From assembly GCA_016713765.1 (NCBI GenBank), contig JADJON010000003.1:124001-188000 (forward strand): a stretch of 64,000 nt of DNA, in the 5' to 3' direction. The notes under the pieces were generated by a model. The model had not been told where the DNA came from and searched no databases. It saw only the letters and a list, made by a program, of their open reading frames with translations. Shown piece by piece: positions 55,860-64,000 of the stretch. Each line of letters starts with the position of its first letter. Positions within the stretch are counted from its first letter, which is position 1. The translations under genes were made by a program, and so were the position numbers. The stretch is from Bacteroidota bacterium (lineage in GTDB: Bacteria > Bacteroidota > Bacteroidia > AKYH767-A > 2013-40CM-41-45).

Positions 55860-58268
55860 TTACTTCAACTTGATAAAAACTGTTTCACCCGGATCCAGAT
55901 TGAAGCTATAGTAGTGACCAGAGCCGGAAGACCGAATCTGCATCGCTTTACTTCCCGCATCCAGCAGGTGTTCCGAATAAAGTGTAAAACCCTGCACGGG
56001 TTGGTGCCCTGAATTGGAATAACGCCAGCCATCTTCGGTTGGAACCATCTTCACTTCTCTGATCCTTTGCTGATAACTCAGATATTCCCGGACTACCGGC
56101 AACCACAGTTTGTGCTCTTCCCGGTAACGCGCTTGCAAGGCGAGCGCGTCATCGAAAGCCGGCTCTATCTCCCAATGGCCGCCATTCAGACGATAGAAAC
56201 CATTCGTTGAATCCACCCGCGCGGGATAACAATGCGCGATGTAAGTTCCCCGACGCCTGACCAAGTCGTCCAGGCGCTGTTCACCCAGGTAATAGGACCA
56301 CATGCTACCATCCGTCGGATCGAGCGTCGTGGTTGTACGCCAATGCAATATGCTTTTGCTTCTTGTCGGATGCGACCACCATACCGGTGCAGGAAATCGT
56401 CCGGAAATGCCGGAGTACGGGGCATCCAGGCGTGAATCGAACGAGTATGGCAGGAAGACATTCGTATCCTCGTAAAAACAATTCCACACCGAGGTGATCC
56501 CGTACCTCAACCATGTATCCAAGGCGTAGCCGTCCGAGAGCGAGTCGAGACCGTCGCAAACCAAATCTTCCCGATTGCTAGTCGGAGCATTGTCGTAACC
56601 ATGGTCGATCCAGGTTGTGGTATTGAATCGGGATCGCATATACTGCAACGCGACATCCAATTGTTTTCGGTTGCTGGTGAATTGTTCGGGGGTATGCAAA
56701 GCGATCTCACTACGCGACTCCTCGAGTGTCTGCATCAATGCTTCAAATCCCGGCGTTTCCCTCATCGTCGCGATTGTACCCGGGAACGCCGCATGACGCT
56801 TTCGGTTCGTGACGCGATCCGGATTGTTGTAAAACACACTCTTGGTCATCGGAATGCCGCGTGCCACAAACCCTTTTTTCGCCGTTGACGGGTCCGAGAT
56901 GGAATCATGACCAAACATCACCGCCCGTTGCAATTTCAAATCCGAGTAATCGGCATGCTCCGTCCAGATAAAGGTCGCATCGTAGCCAAACGGACGGTCT
57001 TGCAGCGCAGGAAGAAAGGATGGCATTCTGAAATACGTTTGCCATCGGGCTTCCAGGCGTTCATGCACTTTATACACACTGCAGCTCCTATCCAAGCGAT
57101 GATTGCGGCTCTTCTTCTCCTTCGGCCAGTGCAGCAAGGGATGATCCATTGACCAATCGGCATTCAACCAAAGCGTGTTGGAGGCCCAATCCAATTGCAA
57201 CGAAGACAGTTGATCCGGATAGGAAACGATCATCTCCGGAACGCTATCGCCAAAACTTACGGCACCCCTGCCCAACCAGCTTTCTTCGTCATCCCCGGCC
57301 CGCAGCATCCTTCCAACGACATCCACCGCCTGGCTGGCTGCCGGCTGCACCAGCATCACAATAGCCTGTCGGACCAGTTCAGTCGGTTGAAGCCATTCGG
57401 TATTCAGGCTCCAGCGTATCGCTGCCGCCTTTTCGTCTGTTGCCAGGGTAATGGTAGTGTTGAACCGTTCATTGGCTGATCGAAACAGCAGGTGGTGCAC
57501 ACCCTGAGCAACAGAATCGCGTTGAAACTCCAACGTACTGAACCGCGGTGTGATGGAATCGCCCTTTGCTTCCGTATATAAAAGCACATTGCGGATCAGT
57601 CGCTGCCCGTCGGGACGATCCACCCGCAGGATCCCACCGGCCGGCTGTATCCGTACGGCGTAATCCGTTCCCAGAAAGAGTTCCTGCTCCGCGCTTCTCG
57701 AATCGGATTGGGGCGAGCCCGGAGGCAGGAAGGACGGAAGTCCCCATCGGCAGAGACTGAACGTTACACCGGATGTTTCCACCCGTGACCGCCGGTCCGG
57801 CTGGTAGAGGTAGACTTTGATGGTTGTTCCGCGCCTCAGAAAATTAGCAGGCAACTTGAACCCGACGTTTGTATTGATGAATTCATCCTGCTTCCCCAAC
57901 TGATTGCTCAGATCCCGGCCGTCCCACAATAAGGTTTGTCCCTGCTCTTCTATCGAAAGCACCCACTGGATACCGGGATTGAGGGTGGAAGACCGCAGTT
58001 TGGCTTCACAATGCAACAGGACGGAGCGGCTAGGCAAGCTATCGGGCCAGGTCCAGGAATAGCCGGCACCGTATGGATGGGTACTGTCCGTCACCAAAAC
58101 AATATCCCCGTTCGGCAAAGCTTGTCGTTGGTCCAGATTCATCCAACCAGCTGCAGCCTGCTGTGACGAAAAATCCGCCGACCAACGAATTGTATCTGGA
58201 AATGTCGTTTGCGCCGACATTCGATATCCGATCAGCAGCAGGAAGAAAAAAAGCAACTGGCCACGCAT
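55860..58268 (-). CDS. Large secreted protein with divergent deacetylase-like barrel, function unknown
   Basis: 802 residues from the ATG at 58268, giving a clean signal peptide (MRGQLLFFFLLLIGYRMSAQ). The N-terminal 330 residues are beta-rich (carbohydrate-binding-like jelly roll). The middle reads as an alpha/beta barrel with possible metal-site positions reminiscent of NodB-type deacetylases: FGYDATFIWTEHADYSDLKL, ESRSEIALHTPEQF, WIDHGYDNAPT, and later YIAHCYPARVDS. The classic HxxxH motif is not exact. The end is a beta sandwich (GHYYSFNLDPGETVFIKL). Co-transcription with mtgA suggests a cell-envelope glycan role. This is inference and I would not name an enzyme. Confidence 0.65.
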   Translation of the reverse strand: MRGQLLFFFLLLIGYRMSAQTTFPDTIRWSADFSSQQAAAGWMNLDQRQALPNGDIVLVTDSTHPYGAGYSWTWPDSLPSRSVLLHCEAKLRSSTLNPGIQWVLSIEEQGQTLLWDGRDLSNQLGKQDEFINTNVGFKLPANFLRRGTTIKVYLYQPDRRSRVETSGVTFSLCRWGLPSFLPPGSPQSDSRSAEQELFLGTDYAVRIQPAGGILRVDRPDGQRLIRNVLLYTEAKGDSITPRFSTLEFQRDSVAQGVHHLLFRSANERFNTTITLATDEKAAAIRWSLNTEWLQPTELVRQAIVMLVQPAASQAVDVVGRMLRAGDDEESWLGRGAVSFGDSVPEMIVSYPDQLSSLQLDWASNTLWLNADWSMDHPLLHWPKEKKSRNHRLDRSCSVYKVHERLEARWQTYFRMPSFLPALQDRPFGYDATFIWTEHADYSDLKLQRAVMFGHDSISDPSTAKKGFVARGIPMTKSVFYNNPDRVTNRKRHAAFPGTIATMRETPGFEALMQTLEESRSEIALHTPEQFTSNRKQLDVALQYMRSRFNTTTWIDHGYDNAPTSNREDLVCDGLDSLSDGYALDTWLRYGITSVWNCFYEDTNVFLPYSFDSRLDAPYSGISGRFPAPVWWSHPTRSKSILHWRTTTTLDPTDGSMWSYYLGEQRLDDLVRRRGTYIAHCYPARVDSTNGFYRLNGGHWEIEPAFDDALALQARYREEHKLWLPVVREYLSYQQRIREVKMVPTEDGWRYSNSGHQPVQGFTLYSEHLLDAGSKAMQIRSSGSGHYYSFNLDPGETVFIKLK

Positions 58269-58274
58269 GGACGA

Positions 58275-58282
58275 CGAAGGTA
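58275..58282 (-). promoter_or_regulatory. -7 element of the deacetylase-like/mtgA unit
   Basis: TACCTTCG (7 of 8 counting the free positions), six bases before the ATG at 58268. It supports that start over longer frames. Confidence 0.45.
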
Positions 58283-58363
58283 AAAGTATCCGATGAGTGG
58301 CAAACGTTCGGTATAGCACAAAAAAAATCCACCCGGAGGTGGAGCCATGCTGCAGGTCAGAAC

Positions 58364-59788
58364 CTATTCATTTGGTTTGTCGCCCGGCTGGAGCGCTGCC
58401 GCCGCCTGTGCCTTTCCGGCATACAGGTCCGCCATCTTCTGGTCGCCGGACTTCCGATAAGCCTTGGCCAGACTGTCATACAAGGCCGGTGAGCCGGGAT
58501 GCATATCAAGATTCAGCTTCAACAATTTGATCGCTTCGTCGAAACGCCGGCGTTTCGACAATTCGCCGGCCAGCAGCGATACATGTTCTTCACTTGCCGG
58601 ATAGGGTTTGAGAATTACATCCCGGGAAGCAAGGGTGATGACCGATGCCCAATGCGTGAATTCCTTTCTGATCTGCCCTACCTGCCGGATGAAGTACTCA
58701 TACGGGATCATATCGTCGATCAGGTCGTGCTCATATGCGCGCAGCGATGCCTGCAGGTATTCGTAGGCTTCCCAGGGCTTCATGCCGGCACGGGAATAAC
58801 GGGAAAGCATCCGGTCCCCTTTCACCAGAAATACGGTATCTCCATCCTGCTCGATCAACTCGTCGAAATTCATCAACGAAGCCAACGCGATCTGGCTGTA
58901 ATTCTGGGATTCATTTTTAAAGCCACCACAGGTTGTTTGCCAGATTTGCTCAAACAACTGCAAGCCGCCGGCCTTGGGGTCGAGTGCATTGATAACACAA
59001 CGGACATTACCGGCACCGGCATGATAAGCGTGTAACACCAAAAGCCGGAACCAAAGATCATGTTCCTGATACGGTATGCCTTTTTCATCCAGGAACTTCC
59101 GGATATAGGGAACACATCCCGTATTGATCAGGCGGGCGGCGGCCATACCGGCCTTGTTCATGTCCAGACGATCATCGTGGTATTTGGAAACCTTCAATCC
59201 AAAGCGACGGGCCACGGCAGGCATGAGCTGAAAGGGGCCCCGTGCTCCAACATAGGAACGTGCCGCACCTTTACCCGGGCTTTCGATCAACAGGATCGCC
59301 TGCGCGTAAAAAGGATCACAGCCGTGCTTCCGGAATACCTGGATCGCCTGATTGATATCGTCGAGTGTCTTTTTGACTTCATAGAATTCCCGCTTCCCTG
59401 CCGTGACATACAATTGCTCCGTGGGAGCGATGCAATGCACCTGGGAGAGACTGTCCTTGAAGCAGATCTTCTCCAATTCGGTTTGGTTCATCCACACCGA
59501 TCTGGATACGCGTTCCACCGGTTTACGGCAGGAAGCGATGTTGATGATGCAGGTGTCGCTGGTCATCGTGATGACCTCGCGCCAGAAGCGCGCCTGTCCG
59601 ACGGTGTCCCAGCCTTCCGTATAAAGCGATGAATCGCGCAAGAAGGTGTAACGACTGCTGCCGTTCCATCCCACGATCGTCTTGGTCACCCAGGCATCGG
59701 GGCCGGCCATGCTTTGAAACGCCGTGGCGAGCAACACCAGGAGCGCAAAAACGGCTCGATTCGGTTGAAAACGGTTAGAATGCGACAT
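58364..59788 (-). CDS. Lytic transglycosylase, MltD-like SLT domain with TPR tail
   Basis: 474 residues. Signal peptide MSHSNRFQPNRAVFALLVLL to about SMAG. The SLT domain has catalytic Glu in AQAILLIESPGKGAARSYVG, followed by ARGPFQLMPAVARRFGLKVS and NKAGMAAARLINTG, the MltD/SLT70-type motifs. It cleaves peptidoglycan glycan strands with 1,6-anhydro product. The C-terminal 80 residues hold TPR-like helices (RFDEAIKLLKLNLDMHPGSP, ALYDSLAKAYRKSGDQKMAD). There are no LysM repeats, unlike many MltD. The neighbourhood contains three other peptidoglycan genes within 4 kb. Confidence 0.9.
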   Translation of the reverse strand: MSHSNRFQPNRAVFALLVLLATAFQSMAGPDAWVTKTIVGWNGSSRYTFLRDSSLYTEGWDTVGQARFWREVITMTSDTCIINIASCRKPVERVSRSVWMNQTELEKICFKDSLSQVHCIAPTEQLYVTAGKREFYEVKKTLDDINQAIQVFRKHGCDPFYAQAILLIESPGKGAARSYVGARGPFQLMPAVARRFGLKVSKYHDDRLDMNKAGMAAARLINTGCVPYIRKFLDEKGIPYQEHDLWFRLLVLHAYHAGAGNVRCVINALDPKAGGLQLFEQIWQTTCGGFKNESQNYSQIALASLMNFDELIEQDGDTVFLVKGDRMLSRYSRAGMKPWEAYEYLQASLRAYEHDLIDDMIPYEYFIRQVGQIRKEFTHWASVITLASRDVILKPYPASEEHVSLLAGELSKRRRFDEAIKLLKLNLDMHPGSPALYDSLAKAYRKSGDQKMADLYAGKAQAAAALQPGDKPNE

Positions 59789-59863
59789 ACCTCGAATAAC
59801 CCATACGTCCGGAGGTTCCGGAAGTTGGGATAAAACGCAGGAAATCCTTACGCAATTGTCAGC

Positions 59864-60163
59864 TCAGAGCCCGCGAACTTTCTCCTTATGCTTTTTGATT
59901 TGCCGTGAAAGCGAGTTCATGCAGAGATCGGTCGCCTCTTCAAAGGTCTTGCATTGCTCGCTAACGATGATATCATTGCCTGGAAGTTGGATCTTGATCT
60001 GCACGATCTTGTTCTTCATATCGGAAGATTTGTCCAGCTTCAGAAATACCTCTCCGCCGATGATATGGTCGTAAAAGGTCACCAGCTTGTCCACTTTATC
60101 CTGGATGAAATCGATGAGTTTACGGTCGGCGTCGAAATGGATGGATTGAACTCTGATCTTCAT
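59864..60163 (-). CDS. hpf: Ribosome hibernation-promoting factor, short form
   Basis: 99 residues from MKIRVQSIHFDADRKLIDFI. Binds the 30S decoding region in stationary phase and blocks translation. Family marks are the beta-strand start, FIQDKVDKLVTFYDHIIGGE, KIVQIKIQLPGNDIIVSE and the basic end LSRQIKKHKEKVRGL. The long-form C-terminal dimerisation domain is absent. It follows xerC by 31 bases, as in other Bacteroidota, but the tRNA-tuf block that often comes next is replaced here by the lytic transglycosylase gene. Confidence 0.92.
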   Translation of the reverse strand: MKIRVQSIHFDADRKLIDFIQDKVDKLVTFYDHIIGGEVFLKLDKSSDMKNKIVQIKIQLPGNDIIVSEQCKTFEEATDLCMNSLSRQIKKHKEKVRGL

Positions 60164-60194
60164 AGTGCTTTCTTCTTCTTTTTTAAACGTTCGC

Positions 60195-61076
60195 TCAGGC
60201 TCTCGGATGAGCCTGCTGGTATACTTTTTTAAGTTTCTCGATGGTATTGTGCGTATACACCTGCGTTGCACTCAGGTTGGCATGTCCCAGCAGTTCTTTT
60301 ACACTGTTGATGTCTGCTCCCCTGTTAAGCATGTGTGTGGCGAAGGTGTGTCGCAGGACGTGAGGACTGCGTTTCTCCAGTGTTGTGATGACTCCAAGAT
60401 AACGCAGGACCAGGCGGTAAACGAATTTAGGGTAGAGGGATTTTCCCTGATCGGTCACGAAAAATTTTTCCCGGGATGCAAAATGGCCGTTCCGGACCTG
60501 CCGATACGCAACGATCAACTCCCGCATCTTATCAGTAAACGGAATGACGCGCTCTTTGTTTCTTTTCCCCAGGACTTTGAGCTGCATCGCGTGGAGATCG
60601 ACATCCGAATCTTTCAACCCTACCAATTCGGCCAAACGCATGCCGGTTCCGTAAAGGGTCTCCAGCACCAGGCGGTCCCGAAGACCCGTAAAGCCTTCAG
60701 GAAACGCGACTTCGGTGAAGAGCTGGTCCATTTTCCGTTCATCGACGAAGGCGGGAAGCCGCTTCGATGTTTTTGGAGCCTGCACCCGCAGCATCGGGTT
60801 GACACGTAACGTCCCCTGACGAAGCAGGAATTTATAATAGGTTTTTAATGTGGTCAGCTTCCGGTTGATGGAACGGGTCGTGATCTTCTGCTCCATCAGT
60901 TGGACGATCCAGGAACGGATCATCGAATGTGTTGCTGCCGACAGATCATCGGTCTCATAAGTCGATCGCAGGAAAAGGGCATACTGCTCCAGGTCGGTAC
61001 TGTACGCCTGGACCGTGTGTGGCGAGAACCGCTTTTCGTAGCGGATGTATTGAAGGAATCCCTGTATCACCGGCAA
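60195..61076 (-). CDS. xerC: Tyrosine recombinase XerC/XerD
   Basis: 293 residues. Site-specific recombinase that resolves chromosome dimers at dif. N-terminal SAM-like core-binding domain (FLQYIRYEKRFSPHTVQAYS). The catalytic domain has Arg in YGTGMRLAEL, Lys in LGKRNKERVIPF, HVLRHTFATH (His, Arg), and LGHANLSATQVYTH with the nucleophilic Tyr. The start is TTG at 61076 or GTG at 61070. Both lie immediately after the T-run of the rpsU terminator, so expression needs readthrough or an element inside it. Gene order rpsU-xerC-hpf is conserved in the phylum. Confidence 0.93.
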   Translation of the reverse strand: MPVIQGFLQYIRYEKRFSPHTVQAYSTDLEQYALFLRSTYETDDLSAATHSMIRSWIVQLMEQKITTRSINRKLTTLKTYYKFLLRQGTLRVNPMLRVQAPKTSKRLPAFVDERKMDQLFTEVAFPEGFTGLRDRLVLETLYGTGMRLAELVGLKDSDVDLHAMQLKVLGKRNKERVIPFTDKMRELIVAYRQVRNGHFASREKFFVTDQGKSLYPKFVYRLVLRYLGVITTLEKRSPHVLRHTFATHMLNRGADINSVKELLGHANLSATQVYTHNTIEKLKKVYQQAHPRA

Positions 61077-61077
61077 T

Positions 61078-61114
61078 AAAAAAAGAGAACCTCCCGAGTG
61101 GGGGAAGTTCTCTT
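61078..61114 (-). terminator. Intrinsic terminator between rpsU and xerC
   Basis: On the minus strand AAGAGAAC and GTTCTCTT arms, extended by CCC/GGG pairs, are followed by a run of seven T that ends one base before the xerC TTG. It lies 87 bases after the rpsU stop. Confidence 0.88.
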
Positions 61115-61200
61115 GCTATGCTTTCTTTACCATCATCGCATTCGTGTTACGAAACGACTACCAGTAAAGATACAAATTCCGGATGGATACAGCGAGCGAA

Positions 61201-61395
61201 TCAGAGCGTTTCCTGGCGCTGCATCAGGTCGCGGTATTTCGCGCGAAGGACCTGCTGGCGGCGGGCAACCGACTTTTTCTCAAAAGTCTGGCGGCGACGC
61301 AATTCACGCAAAACTCCCGTACGTTCGAATTTCTTCTTGAACTTCTTGAGGGCCTTGTCGATTGACTCGTTTTCTTTGATCGGAACGATGATCAT
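61201..61395 (-). CDS. rpsU: 30S ribosomal protein S21
   Basis: 64 residues: MIIVPIKENESIDKALKKFK, then RTGVLRELRRRQTFEKKSVA and a basic tail. Length and wording are those of Bacteroidota S21. This protein sits next to the anti-Shine-Dalgarno end of 16S. In the phylum it helps mask that sequence, in keeping with the short leaders seen here. Encoded ahead of xerC and hpf. Confidence 0.96.
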   Translation of the reverse strand: MIIVPIKENESIDKALKKFKKKFERTGVLRELRRRQTFEKKSVARRQQVLRAKYRDLMQRQETL

Positions 61396-61418
61396 GTTGT
61401 TCTTTTGTATTGGGGTGG

Positions 61419-61426
61419 CGAAATTA
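61419..61426 (-). promoter_or_regulatory. -7 element of rpsU
   Basis: TAATTTCG (7 of 8 counting the free positions) on the minus strand, 23 bases before the ATG at 61395. The same sequence precedes the lipid hydroxylase gene. Confidence 0.45.
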
Positions 61427-61449
61427 CAAAATCCTGAACTAAAAGCAAA

Positions 61450-62589
61450 TTACTTTAGGATTTCGCGGGAAATAACCAGTTTTTGAATCTCGGAGGTTCC
61501 TTCCCCGATGGTGCACAGTTTGGAGTCCCGGTAGAATTTCTCAACAGGGAAATCCTTGGTATACCCATAACCGCCAAAGATCTGTACAGCGTCCGTGGAG
61601 ACCTGTACAGAGACTTCCGACGCGTAATATTTGGCAAAAGCGCTTTGTTTTGTGCATTTCTCACCCCGATTCTTCAGGTCAGCCGCCTGAAGGGTCAGGA
61701 GTTCGGCCGCCTCGATCTTGGTGGCCATATCGGCCAGTTTGAAGCCAATAGCCTGAAAATCAGCGATCGGTTTGCCGAATTGCTGGCGCTCCCGGGAGTA
61801 CTTCAAGGCCGCGTCGTACGCTCCTTTGGCGATCCCCAGGGCAAGGGAGGCAATGGAAATTCGGCCTCCGTCGAGGACTTTCATCGCCTGTACGAATCCG
61901 TCGCCTACATTTCCGAGGACCTGGTCCTTGTGGATGCGGCAATCTTCGAAGATGAGCTCCGCGGTCTCGGAAGCACGCATGCCCAGCTTATTCTCTTTTT
62001 TACCCGCCTTGAAGCCCTGGGTTCCACGCTCCACGATGAAGGCTGTGATGCCTTTTGAGTCAAGCAGGTCTCCTGTCCGAGCCAATACGACCGCAACATC
62101 CCCACTCTTTCCGTGGGTGATCCAATTCTTGCTACCATTGATTACCCAGTGATCACCGTCCTGCTTCGCTACGCATTGCATGCGCATCGCATCGCTGCCG
62201 GTATTGGCTTCTGTCAGGCCCCAGGCTCCGATCCACTGTCCGCTGGCAAGCTTGGGAAGGTACTGTTGCTTCTGCTGCTCATTTCCGAACGCCAGAATAT
62301 GACCGGTGCAAAGTGAGTTATGCGCCGCCATGCTCAATCCGATGGAACCGCAGACACGCGCTACCTCAACAATAGCCGTCATGTATTCGAAATAGCTCAA
62401 ACCCGATCCACCATATTCGTGCGGTACCAGGATTCCCATCAGCCCCTGCTCTCCCATCTTTCGAAACAACTCGACCGGGAACAGTTGCTCTTCGTCCCAC
62501 TTCATCATGTCGGGGCGAATATGGGTCTCGGCGAACTTGCGAACGGTTTCGGCTATCAGTACCTGGTTCTCGGTAGGTTGGAAATTCAT
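61450..62589 (-). CDS. Acyl-CoA dehydrogenase
   Basis: 379 residues from [23 protein letters not shown] enzyme that makes the alpha-beta double bond of acyl-CoA in beta-oxidation or amino-acid degradation. N-terminal helical domain, middle beta domain with [14 protein letters not shown] and [16 protein letters not shown]-terminal domain with [20 protein letters not shown] and the catalytic Glu in [12 protein letters not shown]. Length and pattern fit short-chain or butyryl-type enzymes. Preferred acyl chain is not decidable here. An upstream in-frame ATG 13 codons earlier is not conserved and overlaps the apt stop. Confidence 0.93.
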   Translation of the reverse strand: MNFQPTENQVLIAETVRKFAETHIRPDMMKWDEEQLFPVELFRKMGEQGLMGILVPHEYGGSGLSYFEYMTAIVEVARVCGSIGLSMAAHNSLCTGHILAFGNEQQKQQYLPKLASGQWIGAWGLTEANTGSDAMRMQCVAKQDGDHWVINGSKNWITHGKSGDVAVVLARTGDLLDSKGITAFIVERGTQGFKAGKKENKLGMRASETAELIFEDCRIHKDQVLGNVGDGFVQAMKVLDGGRISIASLALGIAKGAYDAALKYSRERQQFGKPIADFQAIGFKLADMATKIEAAELLTLQAADLKNRGEKCTKQSAFAKYYASEVSVQVSTDAVQIFGGYGYTKDFPVEKFYRDSKLCTIGEGTSEIQKLVISREILK

Positions 62590-62624
62590 AGGATCAATAA
62601 CAACAGCTAAGTGGTCTGTAGAGT

Positions 62625-63155
62625 TCAATAAGATACCAGCGCTTTAACGGGAGCGCCGTATGGGTTCAGTTTATCCCGACCGTTGAGAAAGTCGAGGCTA
62701 ACTACGAATGAAAAGCCGGCGACTTCACCGCGCAGGTGGCGGATCAACTCGGCGGCCGCGGCCGCGGTTCCGCCGGTTGCCAGCAGATCATCGTGCACCA
62801 GGATGCGTGTACCCGGCTCGATCGCGTCTTCGTGCATCTCCATCGTTGCACTGCCGTACTCGAGTTTGTATTCGTATGAAACGGTTCGATACGGAAGCTT
62901 CCCTTTCTTGCGAATGGGGATGAAGGGCACCTGGAATCGCTGGGCGAGCATCATGCCGAAGAGAAAGCCCCGGCTCTCTACTCCTACTATACCGCCGATC
63001 TTTTGTCCGGAAAAATCCTGGTGAATGGCTCCGACGATATCCGAACACAAAGCAGGATCGAGCAGAATCGGCGTGATATCCTTGAACAGGATTCCGGGTT
63101 GCGGAAAATCGGGTATATCGCGAATTGCGGTACAGATACGGGATACTACGTCCAT
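62625..63155 (-). CDS. apt: Adenine phosphoribosyltransferase
   Basis: 176 residues from [20 protein letters not shown]. Salvages adenine to AMP with PRPP. The type I motif [20 protein letters not shown] is the PRPP loop. [15 protein letters not shown] and [19 protein letters not shown] are the other conserved blocks. Length is typical (about 170-180). The start at residue 14 of the longest frame matches family ends. It is 35 bases upstream of the acyl-CoA dehydrogenase gene on the same strand. Confidence 0.96.
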   Translation of the reverse strand: MDVVSRICTAIRDIPDFPQPGILFKDITPILLDPALCSDIVGAIHQDFSGQKIGGIVGVESRGFLFGMMLAQRFQVPFIPIRKKGKLPYRTVSYEYKLEYGSATMEMHEDAIEPGTRILVHDDLLATGGTAAAAAELIRHLRGEVAGFSFVVSLDFLNGRDKLNPYGAPVKALVSY

Positions 63156-63198
63156 GGATTGGGTGCGGGACGCTTCTAAATAATTGACTAACAATTAT

Positions 63199-64000
63199 TT
63201 ATTCACTGTACCCGACTTCCAGATAAGGCGCAAGTTTACGGAAAATGTCCTCTTCTATCAACCCGGTTTTCAGTAGTTCCTCCACGTGTTGATAGGGACC
63301 GTGCTGCTTCCGGTAATTGATCAGGATGCGGCCCAACTTCCAACCGAGGTAAGGATGCCGGCCGAAGCGCTCGAGTGAATCCGTGTTCAAGTACAACTTG
63401 CGATGAAGCCCCGATTCATCAACCGTCAAGCGGCGTACGATGAATGAATACAAGCTGTCGTCAACACCCCAAACCTCCTTCAGCTGCTCCAACGTATGAT
63501 AACCACCGAGCCGATCGCGGTACCGCACGATCCTGCCGGCCAATCCGGGGCCGATTCCGGGCAAAGCTTCCAGCGAGGCAGAGTCGGCTCCATTCAATTC
63601 GAGCAGTTGGAGTCCTCTTCGCTTATAGACAGCCGATTGCCGAACACGATCCGGCAGTGAATCCGGCAGCAGCAGAAATGGTGCAAGCATCTTTGCACGC
63701 TTCACTCCGATTCCGTATGCCTTTGCCAAATCACTTTTCACCCGAAAGCGTCCGCCTTTCTCCAGGTACTTGAGCACCGATCCGGCTTGCTTCGCTGTCA
63801 GTCCAAGCCGTTCCCAGCCTGCAGCATCCAGTCGGTTTGGATCGAATGGAGCTATCGTCTTTACAACTGAACCAGTGCGCTTCCAAGGCTCGCGCTGCAA
63901 GCCCTGATGCTCTTCATCGGGCTGTCTGCTATTCATCGCTTCCACCAGTTTGCGTTGCAAGGTGGCCGCGTCGGAAGGCAAGGGCGGAGCTGCAAACTTG
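63199..64000 (-). CDS. Helix-hairpin-helix protein, ComEA-like (cut by right edge)
   Basis: At least 266 residues. The frame is still open at base 64000 so the start is outside. Repeated HhH units: LEALPGIGPGLAGRIVRYRD with a clear hairpin (PGIGPG), preceded by LTAKQAGSVLKYLEKGGRFR and followed by YLGWKLGRILINYRKQHGPY, so three or four copies. Such proteins are annotated ComEA-family DNA-binding proteins and may bind DNA in the periplasm. The N-terminal signal cannot be seen. A TTG at 63981 could be read as a start, but nothing upstream argues against continuation. Confidence 0.82.
   Translation of the reverse strand, partial: KFAAPPLPSDAATLQRKLVEAMNSRQPDEEHQGLQREPWKRTGSVVKTIAPFDPNRLDAAGWERLGLTAKQAGSVLKYLEKGGRFRVKSDLAKAYGIGVKRAKMLAPFLLLPDSLPDRVRQSAVYKRRGLQLLELNGADSASLEALPGIGPGLAGRIVRYRDRLGGYHTLEQLKEVWGVDDSLYSFIVRRLTVDESGLHRKLYLNTDSLERFGRHPYLGWKLGRILINYRKQHGPYQHVEELLKTGLIEEDIFRKLAPYLEVGYSE

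Noticed and set aside
60195..61076. XerC-like recombinase as the integrase of a mobile element
   Set aside because: It lies in the conserved rpsU-xerC-hpf context, with no attachment repeats or cargo genes.

Overview
The window is chromosomal DNA from a member of the Bacteroidota, most like the Chitinophagales/Sphingobacteriia side of the phylum, although the exact family cannot be fixed from sequence reading alone. The evidence is the repeated Bacteroidota promoter element TAnnTTTG just upstream of start codons, three large secreted proteins with type IX secretion (T9SS) or gliding-associated C-termini, an Omp28-like lipoprotein, a fused alpha/beta E1 2-oxoacid dehydrogenase, the rpsU-xerC-hpf gene order, and an rRNA operon in the order 16S, tRNA-Ile, tRNA-Ala, 23S, 5S. 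No phage, insertion sequence, CRISPR array or plasmid function was seen.

Layout. 1-9020: valS (cut by the left edge), a small membrane methyltransferase, an L,D-transpeptidase, an outer-membrane barrel, an RsmF-type rRNA methylase, a GNAT acetyltransferase, a dicarboxylate/glutamate symporter and a secreted hypothetical. 9299-17189: efp, a stand-alone TonB C-terminal domain, a secreted pectate-lyase-like protein, a lipid hydroxylase and a 1425-residue gliding-type surface protein. 17308-22006: a hisS-hutH pair and ettA. 22272-31734: a secreted subtilase, an MqnP-like prenyltransferase, a TMTC-like membrane protein with TPRs, and a giant reprolysin-like metalloprotease. 31843-35344: a metal-handling cluster on the minus strand (small Cys/His protein, MbnP-like lipoprotein, MbnH/MauG-like di-haem protein, outer-membrane protein starting with CEMCNC). 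35486-46182: metabolic and envelope genes (E1 fusion, murQ, RlpA-like, Nudix, geranylgeranyl-reductase-like, Skp-like, Omp28-like, O-methyltransferase, threonine aldolase). 46273-52021: the complete rRNA operon on the minus strand with two promoters. 52245-64000: short-chain dehydrogenase, GT-C glycosyltransferase, mtgA, a deacetylase-like secreted protein, an MltD-like lytic transglycosylase, hpf, xerC, rpsU, an acyl-CoA dehydrogenase, apt and a helix-hairpin-helix protein cut by the right edge.

The two most unusual regions are these. (1) The 16S-23S spacer carries, after normal tRNA-Ile and tRNA-Ala, two tandem 105-bp units, each a tRNA-Ala-derived element lacking the 5' side of the D-stem, plus a third degenerate tRNA-like element. 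Four hairpins that share the loop AACG but differ in stem sequence are interspersed among them. (2) An MbnP/MbnH-type pair sits beside two other probable metal-binding envelope proteins with no methanobactin precursor visible, which suggests a methanobactin-independent copper (or other metal) system.

Many genes have the -7 promoter element only 4 to 10 bases before the start codon, so leaderless or nearly leaderless transcripts look common here.
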